A stretch of DNA of 25,047 nucleotides from DASQDT01 sp036380435 (GCA_036380435.1 DASVES010000505.1:1-25047), one strand, 5' to 3'. Shown: positions 1-7,328, counted from the first letter of the stretch. The notes: generated by a model from the letters alone, not told the origin. Numbers and translations are program-made.

Positions 1-1346
1 GAGCGCGCGCTCATCATCCCGCAGTTGTGGACGAACACGCCCGCGTCGAGCGCGAAGTTGCCGTATTCGGGGACGTTCAGACAGTAAACGTCCGCCCTTT
101 CGTTTAGCCTTTCGACGGAAACGACTTTGTGATTGAACCCGTGTCGCCAGCGCCGGTGATTGTGAATACCGAACCCGCCGCCGGGCACTCCTTCGCCGCA
201 CGCCTCGCAAGTGTGTACGCGGTGCGCCACCTCCGAAGACTTAATCCTCCCCGCCTCACTCTGATTGTAGGCAACTAAATACTGTTTCCCGCGCTCGCCG
301 TTCTTGTTGGCGATGGCGCTAAGGCGAGCCGCGTCCGGGTGCTGTTCCCTGTACCTTCTAAAATTCTCCGCGCCCCTTTGCGCAAAGTAAGCGTAGCCTT
401 CCGGCGTTTGTGCTTTAGCCGTCAGGGCCGCCTTTCGTCTGGCCTCAAACTCCGGCGAACGGAAATGCGGGTTACGCTCGGCAATCGAATGGTGATAGCT
501 CAAGTGGTCAAGGTGCCCCATGAACTGAAGATTCTCCGGGCGATTGTCAGACGGGAGAAAATTCCTGTGATGAATGATTGTTTGCTGCCCGGCGAAAGCA
601 GGGATATCTCCGAGCAACCCCTGTCGCGCCATGACCCAATGCACTCTCTGATTCGTGCCGGTGGCAGGATGCCTGACCATCGTATAGCCATCCTTGTCGG
701 CACGCATGTCGAACGGCATCAGAGAAGCGCCGGGCTGCAACTCCTGTGCTTGCCGGTAATCGCCATCGCGCAGCATGAACTCATGATCCGGCGTGCAGAA
801 AATTTCTCTGCCGTTGTCGAGCGTCACCTTCACGAGCGGGGCGTCTGTGCGCGTCCTTCTTGCGGTCGCCTTAGCGACCACGATTTTCCGAGTCTCCGAG
901 AGCACATAGACGTGAATCTCCTCGCCGGACTCGGCCAACGCGCCAATCGGATAAGAGTGCCCGTCGGCGGTTGGCACGAGCGTGTCGGCCCTGAAGCAAC
1001 CAATGTCGAAACCGACCGGCCCCATCGCCACCGCCCCGCTTTCGGCGTCGGTGAGGATCACGCAGCCGACGGGCACGCCGTAGCCGTAGTGTACGTCGGG
1101 GGTGAGCACGACCAGACGCACGCCGGGGAAGCGCGTGGCGTTGATGATCTGTCGGTAGAGGATGTCCTCGGCGTCCGCGAGGAGTTGCGGCGTGAGAAAC
1201 ATTCGCACGGGCACGTCACCCGTGTCGTCTGTTTGCAATTCGTAGTAGCCGCTGCCATGCCAGCGCGCGAGGTGCTTCCAGTTGTGCGCGCTCTTCAGTT
1301 CTTTGGCGACCTTCAGTGCTTTCGCGTCCGTCTCTTTGTTCGTCAT
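1..1346 (-). CDS. rtcB: RNA-splicing ligase RtcB with in-frame intein, partial (3' end off window)
   Basis: RtcB joins RNA 2',3'-cyclic-phosphate or 3'-phosphate ends to 5'-OH ends in a Mn/GTP-dependent reaction, in tRNA splicing or RNA repair. Read leftwards from the ATG at 1346, residues 1-116 are the N-extein. It carries TPDVHYGYGVPVG (residues 82-94) and ends GPVGFDIG, the RtcB motif whose Asp (D114) corresponds to a metal ligand. At Cys117 the reading frame enters a 325-residue intein that ends VFVHN. It returns to RtcB with CGMMSAR (residues 442-448), where the window stops. The spliced FDIGCGMMSAR is the normal RtcB active-site string. A GAAGGTGAG stretch lies before the ATG. The gene follows a secreted-protein gene by 77 bases, with a hairpin between them. 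The frame is open throughout; it is easily missed because no stop lies in the window. Identity is very secure; the RNA substrate is unknown. Confidence 0.95.
   Translation of the reverse strand, partial: MTNKETDAKALKVAKELKSAHNWKHLARWHGSGYYELQTDDTGDVPVRMFLTPQLLADAEDILYRQIINATRFPGVRLVVLTPDVHYGYGVPVGCVILTDAESGAVAMGPVGFDIGCFRADTLVPTADGHSYPIGALAESGEEIHVYVLSETRKIVVAKATARRTRTDAPLVKVTLDNGREIFCTPDHEFMLRDGDYRQAQELQPGASLMPFDMRADKDGYTMVRHPATGTNQRVHWVMARQGLLGDIPAFAGQQTIIHHRNFLPSDNRPENLQFMGHLDHLSYHHSIAERNPHFRSPEFEARRKAALTAKAQTPEGYAYFAQRGAENFRRYREQHPDAARLSAIANKNGERGKQYLVAYNQSEAGRIKSSEVAHRVHTCEACGEGVPGGGFGIHNHRRWRHGFNHKVVSVERLNERADVYCLNVPEYGNFALDAGVFVHNCGMMSAR
24..998 (-). mobile_element. HNH homing-endonuclease intein inserted at the RtcB metal-binding Cys
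   Basis: This 325-residue intein spans residues 117-441 of the precursor. Block A starts CFRADTLVPTADG with the nucleophile Cys117. Block B is CTPDHEF (184-190) with the usual TxxH. The C-terminal end is DVYCLNVPEYGNF...VFVHN, with the His-Asn pair required for Asn cyclisation, followed by Cys442 as C+1. In the centre, IIHHRNFLPSDNRPENLQF (from about residue 257) matches an HNH nuclease: paired His, Asn and PENL. Cys380-x2-Cys383 with His395/His397 looks like an HNH-associated zinc finger. All splicing residues I can check are present, so splicing should work. The tract looks visibly less G+C-rich than the flanking exteins, consistent with transfer. Inteins at the equivalent RtcB Cys are known from Pyrococcus; whether this one cuts DNA is inference. 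Confidence 0.93.
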
Positions 1347-1377
1347 AGCTTGCTCACCTTCGTTCGAGAAAACTAAC

Positions 1378-1414
1378 TTTGCCGCGGCGCACTCCCGCGT
1401 CTTCGCGCGGCAAA
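1378..1414 (-). terminator. Hairpin between the secreted-protein gene and rtcB, possible intrinsic terminator
   Basis: The arms TTTGCCGCG (1378-1386) and CGCGGCAAA (1406-1414) pair perfectly over 9 bp. On the minus strand the stem is followed by TTAGTTTTCTC, a short T-rich run. It begins 10 bases after the stop codon of the upstream gene. It would end or attenuate transcription from the aro operon before rtcB; the T-run is modest. Confidence 0.5.
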
Positions 1415-1423
1415 AGCGGAGTA

Positions 1424-2257
1424 TCAATCGTAAAGCTTCCCGCGCTTGAGGAAGCGAAAATCTTTGAGGCGCGGGCGGTCTTTCTCTTCGTAGCAGCGGC
1501 TGACGTAGAAGTCCGTCTCGAAGCGCGTGGCGGCGCCGGCGCCGGGCGGCGGTGCGACGAAGCGGAGGAGGGCGGCCTTGATGTCGCTCGTGCGCTCGCC
1601 CTGTCCGCAGGTATCGACGCGAACGTTCTCAAAGTCGTGGACGACGCGCTCGCGCCCGCCCGCGAAGCTGAGAAGCTGGGCCGACTCTTCGATCACGCCC
1701 TGACCGGAACCGCCCACGCGCAGCAGAAGTTCGTGAACGCCGTCGCCGTCCACGTCGCGCACGGCGGAGACTGTGCCGTAGTAGCCGTTGAGAGAGAGGA
1801 CGTTCTCGCCGCCGCGCCGGATGACGAGTTGCGAGGAGCCGTTGCCGAGGGAGCGCGGCAGGTCGCCGCACTCGCCGACGGCGATGATGTAAAGCGTCTC
1901 CTGCCGGGCCGGGCCGGTGAACGAGCCTCTGACCGCCTCGGAGACGCTTGGGGCGAACTGCCCGCTCGCGCGAAGGTCGGCGAGGTCGTCTTCGCTCGCC
2001 GGGCTTGCGTCAGGCGCGCATCGGGCGGGGTCCGGGAGATACTTTTTGAACGTTGCGTCGAGGACGCCGTCTTCTTCCGCCGCGCCGACGACCACGACGG
2101 GCGGCCGCGGCAGGTCGGTGCGATAGTCGTAGAGCACTTCGCCCTTTGACGCCGCTGCCGCCCCACGCCGGCCGGACGTTTGCGCCCCGGCCGCACACGT
2201 CAACGAGAGTGCGAGAAGGGCCGCGAATATCAACCGCGCTGCTGCAAGTTTACTCAT
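1424..2257 (-). CDS. Secreted protein of unknown function with a DxDGDG calcium-binding-like motif
   Basis: A 277-residue protein with a clear Sec signal (hydrophobic residues about 8-24, likely cut near AAGAQ). I do not recognise a named family. Residues 168-176 read DVDGDGVHE, the acidic loop typical of FG-GAP/VCBS or EF-hand-like calcium sites, embedded in alternating beta-like segments (LVIRRGG, LLLRVGG). The ATG at 2257 is chosen because GGGAG sits about 8 bases before it; an in-frame ATG at 2269 lies inside that GGGAG region. The gene overlaps the end of aroK by 8 bases, so it is probably translated from the aro transcript, although nothing suggests a role in shikimate metabolism. A periplasmic or surface location is inferred. 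Confidence 0.75.
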   Translation of the reverse strand: MSKLAAARLIFAALLALSLTCAAGAQTSGRRGAAAASKGEVLYDYRTDLPRPPVVVVGAAEEDGVLDATFKKYLPDPARCAPDASPASEDDLADLRASGQFAPSVSEAVRGSFTGPARQETLYIIAVGECGDLPRSLGNGSSQLVIRRGGENVLSLNGYYGTVSAVRDVDGDGVHELLLRVGGSGQGVIEESAQLLSFAGGRERVVHDFENVRVDTCGQGERTSDIKAALLRFVAPPPGAGAATRFETDFYVSRCYEEKDRPRLKDFRFLKRGKLYD

Positions 2258-2858
2258 GTGTGCTCCCATCGATTTCGAGCGCGTCGGCAATCGCGGCCGA
2301 CAGAGTCTCGGGTGTCGTGTCGTCGCGCACCTCGACGCGCAGGCGCGCGAGGCTGTAAGTTGCGCGCCGCTCGTCGAAGAGGCGGCGCGCCTGCGTCTCG
2401 TCGCGCGCGAGGGGGCGCGTGCCCGGCGCGTTTGTGATGCGGCGCCAGCATAGCTCGAAGGGCGCGTCGAGCCAGACGGTGAGACAGCCACGCGCGTCGG
2501 CGAGCGAGCGGTTGCGCGCGTGCGCCCACGCGCCGCCGCCCGTGGCGACGACCACGGAGCCATCGCCTGTCATCGCCTCACGCAGCGCGTCGGTCTCAAG
2601 CTCGCGGAAGTGCGTCTCGCCTTCTTCGTCGATCAGCTCGCGCGGGGTGCGGCCCGCGCGCCCGGTGATGAGGTCGTCGAGGTCGATGACAAGACAGGAG
2701 AGGCGGCGTCCGAGTTCGCGTGCGACCGTGCTCTTGCCGGCGCCCATGAAGCCGGTGATGACGACGACGCGCGGCGGCGCGTCCGGCGTGTCGCTCTCGG
2801 AGGCCGCGCCCGCTCGAACATGTCCCGCCATTCTTCCGCGGCCGACGTTTCTCGTCAT
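2250..2858 (-). CDS. aroK: Shikimate kinase
   Basis: Phosphorylates shikimate to shikimate 3-phosphate with ATP, the step just before EPSP synthase. The 202-residue product has Walker A GFMGAGKST (36-44), the IDLDD acidic segment (59-63) that binds Mg and shikimate, FRELE with the substrate Arg at about 85, GGG at 107-109, and a lid Arg in TRPLA. The frame is open further upstream, but the ATG at 2858 is preferred. It overlaps the aroA stop as ATGA and is preceded directly by GGAGAG, the pattern of translational coupling. An N-terminal extension of about 30 residues before the first strand is longer than usual; translation could instead begin at the ATG opening MAGHV, nine codons later. Confidence 0.95.
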   Translation of the reverse strand: MTRNVGRGRMAGHVRAGAASESDTPDAPPRVVVITGFMGAGKSTVARELGRRLSCLVIDLDDLITGRAGRTPRELIDEEGETHFRELETDALREAMTGDGSVVVATGGGAWAHARNRSLADARGCLTVWLDAPFELCWRRITNAPGTRPLARDETQARRLFDERRATYSLARLRVEVRDDTTPETLSAAIADALEIDGSTHE

Positions 2859-4234
2859 CTCTCCACGACCGATTCGAGCAGTTCGTAAAACTCGGGGAAC
2901 GAGACCGGGACGCACTCGCCCGCGCCCTCGATCAAGGATTCGCCGGAGGCCACGAGCGCCGCCACCGTGAAGGCCATCGCGATGCGGTGATCGCCGAACG
3001 ACGCGAGGCGCGCGCCGCGCAGCCGCGTGGGGCCGCCGACGCGCAGCCCATCGTCGAACTCCTCGACCTCCGCGCCCATCGCGCGCAGATTACGCACGGT
3101 CGCGTCGATGCGGTCGGACTCCTTCACCCGCAGCTCTCCGGCGTCGCGTATCTCAAGGCCGCCCTCGACCTGCGTGCCGACGACGGCGAGCACCGGCAAC
3201 TCGTCGATCAAACGTGCGACCGCCGCGCCCCGCAACGTGCCCGCGCCGTCCCGCCCCGCCGCGCGTCTGAGCGCCCCCGCGCCGCGCACGCGCACGCCGC
3301 CGACTAATTCGTTGCACTCGTCGTGCGCGTTCACCACGCGGATGTCCGCGCCGAGCGCGCGCAGCGCCCGCACTATGCCGGCGCGCGTGGGGTTGAGTCC
3401 GACGCCGTCTATAAACAGGTCTGACTCGGGCAGCAGCGCGGAGGCCGCGAGAAGGAAGGCGGCCGAGGAGATGTCGCCCGGCACCGTCACATCGCGCGCG
3501 CGCAAGAGCGCCGGGCCTTCGACGGTCACGGAAGATTGGTGCGCGGAAAGCTCGCGGCGCTCGTTCGGCTCCGGCGCGTCCTGCACACGGACGCGTGCGC
3601 CGAACCATTCGAGCAGGCGTTCCGTGTGGTCGCGTGTCGGCGCGAGCTGTTCGACAACGCGCGTGTCGCCTTCAGCGCCGAGACCGGCGAGCAGGATACA
3701 CGACTTGACCTGCGCGCTGGCGACAGGCATCTCGTATGTGACGGCGCGCAGCGGACGGCGGCCCTCGACGCGCAGCGGCGCGTGGCCCTCCTCCGTCTGC
3801 ACGCGCGCGCCCATCAGCTCCAGCGGCTCGACGACGCGGCGCATGGGGCGCTCGCTCAGGCTCGCGTCGCCGGTGAGCGTCGCCGTGAAGTCCTGTGCGG
3901 CCAGCACGCCGGCGAGCAGACGCATCGTCGTCCCCGAGTTGCCGCAGTCGAGCGCCCCCTCGGGCGCGCGCAAAGACCAGCGGCCGGCTTCCTCGCCGCC
4001 GGCGCCGTCGATGATGAGCGCGCCGTCGGCGCTGTCGCCTTCGCGTTCCACTTGGACGCCGAGACGGCGAAGGCATTCGAGCGTCGAGGCGCAGTCGGCG
4101 CTCGTCGAGAAGTTGCGGACGCGCGTGCGGCCGCGCGCGAGCGCCGCGATGATGGCGGCGCGGTGCGAGATCGACTTGTCGCCGGGCAAGCCCCCAATGT
4201 GTCCGCGCAGGCGCCGCGCGGGTCGTATTCTCAT
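2855..4234 (-). CDS. aroA: 3-phosphoshikimate 1-carboxyvinyltransferase (EPSP synthase)
   Basis: Transfers the enolpyruvyl group of phosphoenolpyruvate to shikimate 3-phosphate in cytosolic aromatic amino-acid synthesis. Length (459 residues) is normal. Visible signatures are GDKSISHR (18-25) with the PEP/shikimate Lys20, GNSGTTMR (98-105), KESDRI in the C-terminal half and GDHRIAMAF (from 414). This is the first gene of the leftward aroA-aroK-secreted protein group and is divergent from the gene at 4361, so its promoter must lie in the 126-base gap. On the minus strand a TAAAAT lies about 10 bases before the ATG, too close for a normal leader but possible for a leaderless start. Confidence 0.97.
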   Translation of the reverse strand: MRIRPARRLRGHIGGLPGDKSISHRAAIIAALARGRTRVRNFSTSADCASTLECLRRLGVQVEREGDSADGALIIDGAGGEEAGRWSLRAPEGALDCGNSGTTMRLLAGVLAAQDFTATLTGDASLSERPMRRVVEPLELMGARVQTEEGHAPLRVEGRRPLRAVTYEMPVASAQVKSCILLAGLGAEGDTRVVEQLAPTRDHTERLLEWFGARVRVQDAPEPNERRELSAHQSSVTVEGPALLRARDVTVPGDISSAAFLLAASALLPESDLFIDGVGLNPTRAGIVRALRALGADIRVVNAHDECNELVGGVRVRGAGALRRAAGRDGAGTLRGAAVARLIDELPVLAVVGTQVEGGLEIRDAGELRVKESDRIDATVRNLRAMGAEVEEFDDGLRVGGPTRLRGARLASFGDHRIAMAFTVAALVASGESLIEGAGECVPVSFPEFYELLESVVER

Positions 4235-4360
4235 TCCGGGATTTTAAACGATGGCGGAATAAAGGCGAACGCCGCGGCTGCGAAAAGGTTTATAATCGCG
4301 TCCGCCTCGGTTTCTTTTCGGTCGCCTCGGCAAACTCTCACTCGGAAGGCGCCGCCGCTT
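4235..4360. promoter_or_regulatory. Divergent promoter region between aroA and the CarboxypepD_reg gene
   Basis: A perfect TATAAT sits at 4291-4296 on the plus strand, 65 bases before the ATG at 4361. No good -35 hexamer is visible at the usual spacing. The region is more A/T-rich than its neighbours. It carries none of the heptamer hairpins that mark the 3' junctions of this window. Confidence 0.5.
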
Positions 4361-6217
4361 ATGAAACTCTCACCTTCACCGACGTATTCGCGCGGCGCGC
4401 GCAGCCGCAGGCTGGCGCTCTCCGTCGTCGCGTTCATCATCGCGCACGTCGCTGCGTTCGTCCTCGCGCCGGCCGCGCGCGCTTTGTCGTCGTCGTCGTG
4501 CGTCGCGGCGCGCGGCGGCGGCGCACAGGAGGCCGCGCCGCAGAAGCAAAGGGAAGCGGACGCGCGCGCCGGCGAGCGGGCGCATTCGATTGTCCGAGGC
4601 CGCGTCGTCTACGACGATACGAACCGGCCCGTGCGCCGCGCGCAGGTGCACATCTTCGACCCGAACCTACGTTCCAACCGTGCGCCCCGGATGGTCTGGA
4701 CGAACGCGCGCGGCGAGTTCGTCGTGCGCAACCTGCCCGCGGGCAGCTACTACGTGGTGGTCAAGGCGCCCGGCGTCGCCCTGGGGTTTTTCGACGGGCC
4801 AGCCGCTCAGAGGGAGCAGGACGCGACGACTGCCACCATTGACGGGACGAACAACACCGAGGTGCGCGTGCGTATCAAGCGCGGCGGCGCCATCTCGGGC
4901 AAGATCACTTACGCGGACGGAGAGCCGGCGGCTGGCGCGACCCTCTCTCTGCGCCGCAAGAAGGACGCTCAGTTGCTCCCGGTCTACCTCAGCGGCGGCT
5001 ACGGGCACAGCGTCTCCGTTGACGACCGCGGACTCTACCGCATCGCCGGCATCCCGCCCGGCGAGTACGTCGTCGGCGCGGCCGAGCAGAAAATGAGCGT
5101 CAGCGAGACGGACGAAGATGGTGGCCGTCGGGGTTACCAGACTGCGCTCTCGGTCACCTTCTACCCCGGCGCTCTCAGCCCGCAGCAGGCCACGACCGTG
5201 ACGGTCGAGGCGGGCCAAGAGGTCGAAGACATCGACATTACGCTCGTCGAGCGCAACACGCACGCCGTCTCGGGCGCTGTGGTCGAGCGCGGCACGCAGC
5301 GGCCCGTACACGGCGCCGAGGTGTCCCTCACCAGCAAGGACGATTCGGGAGTGCGGGAGCCTTCAAACGCGCCCACGACGCAAACCGACGAGCAGGGCCG
5401 CTGGTCGTTGGAGGAAGTGCAGGAGGGCGGCTACACCCTCACTGTCGTCCCGCAGTACGACTACCGCTCGCGCGTGGAAGCCGGGGCGGCGGCTGGCCCT
5501 GTGCCGCGGCCGAAGTTCGTGGCCCGGCGGCAGGAGTTGCAGGTGGCGGGGGGCGACATCGCCGGCCTCGTCGTCGAAGTCTCGGCGGGCGCGCGTGTGA
5601 GCGGCCGGGTCGCGGTCGAGGGCGGCAAGCCGCTCCCGCCCGACGTGTGGGTCTACATGGAGCCGGCGCAACGCGGCGAGTCGCCCCTGGCTCTCCATCA
5701 GGCGCAGGCTGGCCCCGACGGGACGTTCACCATCGAGGGACTCTCCGCGGGCGACTACCACCTCACCGTGCGCGCCCCGCGCGAGGGCGCCTTCTACGCG
5801 AAGTCGATTACGGCCGCCGGCGGCGCAGACCTTCTGAGCGCACCGCTGGGCGTCGAGGAGGGTGCCGCGGTCAGGGGCGTGCGCGTCGTCCTGTCTCCCG
5901 ACGTAGCGACCCTCACGGGCCGCGTCCTCTCCACCCAGGGCGCGCCCCTGCGCGGGGCCGTCCTCGTGCTCCTGAGCGCCGACCCGACGCGCCGGCGTCT
6001 GCACACCGCGCGCCTGCACGCCACGACCAGCGCCGATGGGGGCTTCCGCGTGAGCGGCGCGCCCGGCGAGTACGTGGTTCTGGTCTTCCGCCCCGAACAG
6101 TTGACTCGCGAGCCGGGCGAGGCGGCCGTCGAGGCGCGCGCCGCCTCGGCCCCGCGCGTCACGCTCGCCCCCGGCGAGTCGAAGCGCGCGGACTTTACCG
6201 CGCCCGGCGACAAATGA
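4361..6217 (+). CDS. Secreted protein with five carboxypeptidase-regulatory-like (CarboxypepD_reg) repeats
   Basis: A 618-residue exported protein. A hydrophobic stretch (about 18-40) ending PAARA is a signal peptide or anchor. Five beta-sandwich repeats follow, each opening with a V/I-x-G-x-V strand and ending with D-x-x-G-x-[FY]...GxY: HSIVRGRVV, GAISGKITY, HAVSGAVVE, ARVSGRVAV and ATLTGRVLS. The closing strands are AGSYYVVV, PGEYVVGA, EGGYTLTV, AGDYHLTV and PGEYVVLV. This fold (related to transthyretin and the carboxypeptidase D regulatory domain) is used for surface adhesion or polysaccharide handling and is abundant in Acidobacteriota; no peptidase domain is present. The frame is open far upstream (to 3536), but that part lies antisense to aroA; the ATG at 4361 starts a credible signal peptide. 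The exact role is unknown. Confidence 0.88.
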   Translation: MKLSPSPTYSRGARSRRLALSVVAFIIAHVAAFVLAPAARALSSSSCVAARGGGAQEAAPQKQREADARAGERAHSIVRGRVVYDDTNRPVRRAQVHIFDPNLRSNRAPRMVWTNARGEFVVRNLPAGSYYVVVKAPGVALGFFDGPAAQREQDATTATIDGTNNTEVRVRIKRGGAISGKITYADGEPAAGATLSLRRKKDAQLLPVYLSGGYGHSVSVDDRGLYRIAGIPPGEYVVGAAEQKMSVSETDEDGGRRGYQTALSVTFYPGALSPQQATTVTVEAGQEVEDIDITLVERNTHAVSGAVVERGTQRPVHGAEVSLTSKDDSGVREPSNAPTTQTDEQGRWSLEEVQEGGYTLTVVPQYDYRSRVEAGAAAGPVPRPKFVARRQELQVAGGDIAGLVVEVSAGARVSGRVAVEGGKPLPPDVWVYMEPAQRGESPLALHQAQAGPDGTFTIEGLSAGDYHLTVRAPREGAFYAKSITAAGGADLLSAPLGVEEGAAVRGVRVVLSPDVATLTGRVLSTQGAPLRGAVLVLLSADPTRRRLHTARLHATTSADGGFRVSGAPGEYVVLVFRPEQLTREPGEAAVEARAASAPRVTLAPGESKRADFTAPGDK

Positions 6218-6219
6218 AG

Positions 6220-6324
6220 AAGGATGAGGGCGGAGGGCGGAGGGATGAAAGCCTGAAGCCGGGCTTGAATCATTCAACCCGCGCCGCCGCCCCTTCATCC
6301 CTCATCCCTCCGCCCTCATCCTTT
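6220..6324. repeat. Heptamer-word inverted repeat A (word GGATGAG/GGCGGAG)
   Basis: It starts 3 bases after the stop codon at 6217. The left arm reads as 7-base units GGATGAG, GGCGGAG, GGCGGAG, GGATGAA. The reverse complement of the right arm (6293-6322) reads GGATGAG, GGCGGAG, GGATGAG, GGATGAA. The two arms differ by one whole word in position 3; the outer 17 bp (6221-6237 with 6306-6322) pair perfectly. It is a strong hairpin, but the downstream T content is only moderate (TTTGTCTTTCTTG). Confidence 0.85.
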
Positions 6325-6419
6325 GTCTTTCTTGACACGCCCGCCGCTCGCGTGTTACACCGTCCAAGCTTCCGGTAAGTATTTTTCAAGCGTTTTGACG
6401 CGCGACGCGCCCCCGGCGA

Positions 6420-6440
6420 GGGTGGGAGGGGCGGTCGGGG
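6420..6440 (+). other. Putative G-quadruplex motif in the leader of the RsbW-like gene
   Basis: Four G-runs (GGG, GGG, GGGG, GGGG) are separated by loops of 1, 1 and 5 bases. The motif ends 16 bases before the GTG start at 6457, where the ribosome-binding site would be. Structure formation is inferred from sequence alone. Confidence 0.45.
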
Positions 6441-6456
6441 TCGCGTCTTCCAAACC

Positions 6457-6870
6457 GTGACCGAAGAGACGACCGAACTCAGTTTTCCGAGCCGCGTCGA
6501 GGCCATCGCCGAGGCGGCCGAGGCCGTCGTGGACGTGGCCCGCCGGGCCGGGTTCACGGAGGAGGCGCTCTACGGCGTGGACATGGCCGTGCGCGAATCC
6601 GCCACGAACGCCGTCCTCCACGGCAACTCGCTCGACGCTGCGAAGACCTTCGAGGTCGGCGTCTTTGTGCAGGGCGACCGGCTCGTCGTCACCGTGCGCG
6701 ACCGCGGCGAGGGCTTCGACACCTCCGCCGTGCCCGACCCGACCGACCCGCAGAATCTCCTGAAGGCGTCGGGCCGCGGCATCCTCTTCATGCGTACCTT
6801 CATGGACGAGGTCGGCTGGGAGCGTCACCCCGAGGGCGGCACCGTCGTCCGCATGACGAAGAAGAAGTAG
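6457..6870 (+). CDS. Anti-sigma factor / serine kinase of the RsbW-SpoIIAB type (GHKL ATPase)
   Basis: A 137-residue cytosolic GHKL ATPase. The N-box is ESATNAVLHGN (Glu47, Asn51, His55), the G1 box is DRGEGFD (82-88) and the G2 box is GRGILFM (106-112). The family binds a sigma factor or other target and phosphorylates a STAS-domain antagonist, setting up partner switching. The probable antagonist is the next gene (6981). The start is GTG at 6457; no ATG is available before the first strand. There is no clean Shine-Dalgarno, only a G-run cluster. No sigma-factor gene lies nearby, so the output target is unknown. The usual order in Firmicutes is antagonist then kinase; here it is reversed. 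Confidence 0.88.
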   Translation: MTEETTELSFPSRVEAIAEAAEAVVDVARRAGFTEEALYGVDMAVRESATNAVLHGNSLDAAKTFEVGVFVQGDRLVVTVRDRGEGFDTSAVPDPTDPQNLLKASGRGILFMRTFMDEVGWERHPEGGTVVRMTKKK

Positions 6871-6871
6871 T

Positions 6872-6960
6872 AAGCAGTTTTCAGTTTTCAGTCCTCAGTT
6901 TAAAAGCCTTTCGGCCGGCGCCTGAAACTGACGACTGAAAACTGAAAACTGAAAACTGTT
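6872..6960. repeat. Heptamer-word inverted repeat B (word CAGTTTT)
   Basis: It lies between the RsbW-like and RsbV-like genes. The left arm from 6875 reads CAGTTTT, CAGTTTT, CAGTCCT, CAGTTTA. The reverse complement of the right arm (6925-6958) reads CAGTTTT three times, then CAGTCGT, CAGTTTC. The right arm therefore has one extra unit. The loop contains AAAAGCCTTTCGGCCGG. The right arm ends 5 bases before the AAGGAG of the next gene. Confidence 0.88.
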
Positions 6961-6980
6961 TTTCAAGGAGACTATCCGCA

Positions 6981-7325
6981 ATGGCTGAACTGAACATCCG
7001 CGAGCGCCAGGCCGGGGACGTGACCATCCTCGACATGGACGGCAAGATCACCATCGGAGAGGGCAGCGTCGCGCTCCGCAGCGCCGTGCGCCGCCTGATC
7101 GAAGAGAACAAGAAGAAGATTCTGCTCAACCTGGCCAACGTCGGCTACGTCGATTCCTCCGGCATCGGCGAGCTTGTCTCCAGCTTCACCACCATCCAGC
7201 GCGAGGGCGGCCAGTTGAAGCTCCTCAAGCTGACGCAGAAGATTCGCGACCTGCTCGGCATCACCAAGCTCCTGACCGTCTTCGACTCCTTCGACGACGA
7301 GTCCGAGGCGCTCAACAGCTTCTGA
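6981..7325 (+). CDS. Anti-sigma factor antagonist (STAS domain, RsbV/SpoIIAA type)
   Basis: A 114-residue single STAS domain. It carries the NVGYVDSSGIGEL segment, in which Ser59/Ser60 is the expected phosphorylation site of the GHKL partner. When unphosphorylated, the family sequesters the anti-sigma kinase and frees its target. Length is typical. The start ATG at 6981 is supported by CAAGGAG about 12 bases upstream. It is co-directional with the kinase gene, 110 bases away, but separated from it by hairpin B. The stoichiometry of the pair may therefore be set after transcription. Confidence 0.92.
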   Translation: MAELNIRERQAGDVTILDMDGKITIGEGSVALRSAVRRLIEENKKKILLNLANVGYVDSSGIGELVSSFTTIQREGGQLKLLKLTQKIRDLLGITKLLTVFDSFDDESEALNSF

Positions 7326-7328
7326 GAG

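Noticed and set aside
339..1376. Long open frame on the plus strand (345 codons)
   Set aside because: Lies exactly antisense to rtcB and its intein; no recognisable domain, and codon use fits a G+C-driven shadow.
3027..4247. Plus-strand open frame of 406 codons
   Set aside because: Antisense to aroA, Arg/Ser/Pro-rich low-complexity translation; aroA carries all EPSP synthase motifs.
3536..4360. 5' extension of the CarboxypepD_reg gene
   Set aside because: In frame, but antisense to aroA and lacking a signal peptide; the ATG at 4361 begins a proper signal sequence downstream of a TATAAT.
6332..6360. TTGACA with a possible -10 (TTACAC) at 17-base spacing before the RsbW-like gene
   Set aside because: The -10 matches consensus poorly; not enough to call a promoter.
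6872..6960. Heptamer tracts considered as a CRISPR array
   Set aside because: Units are only 7 bases with no spacers, and arms are inverted rather than direct over the whole element.
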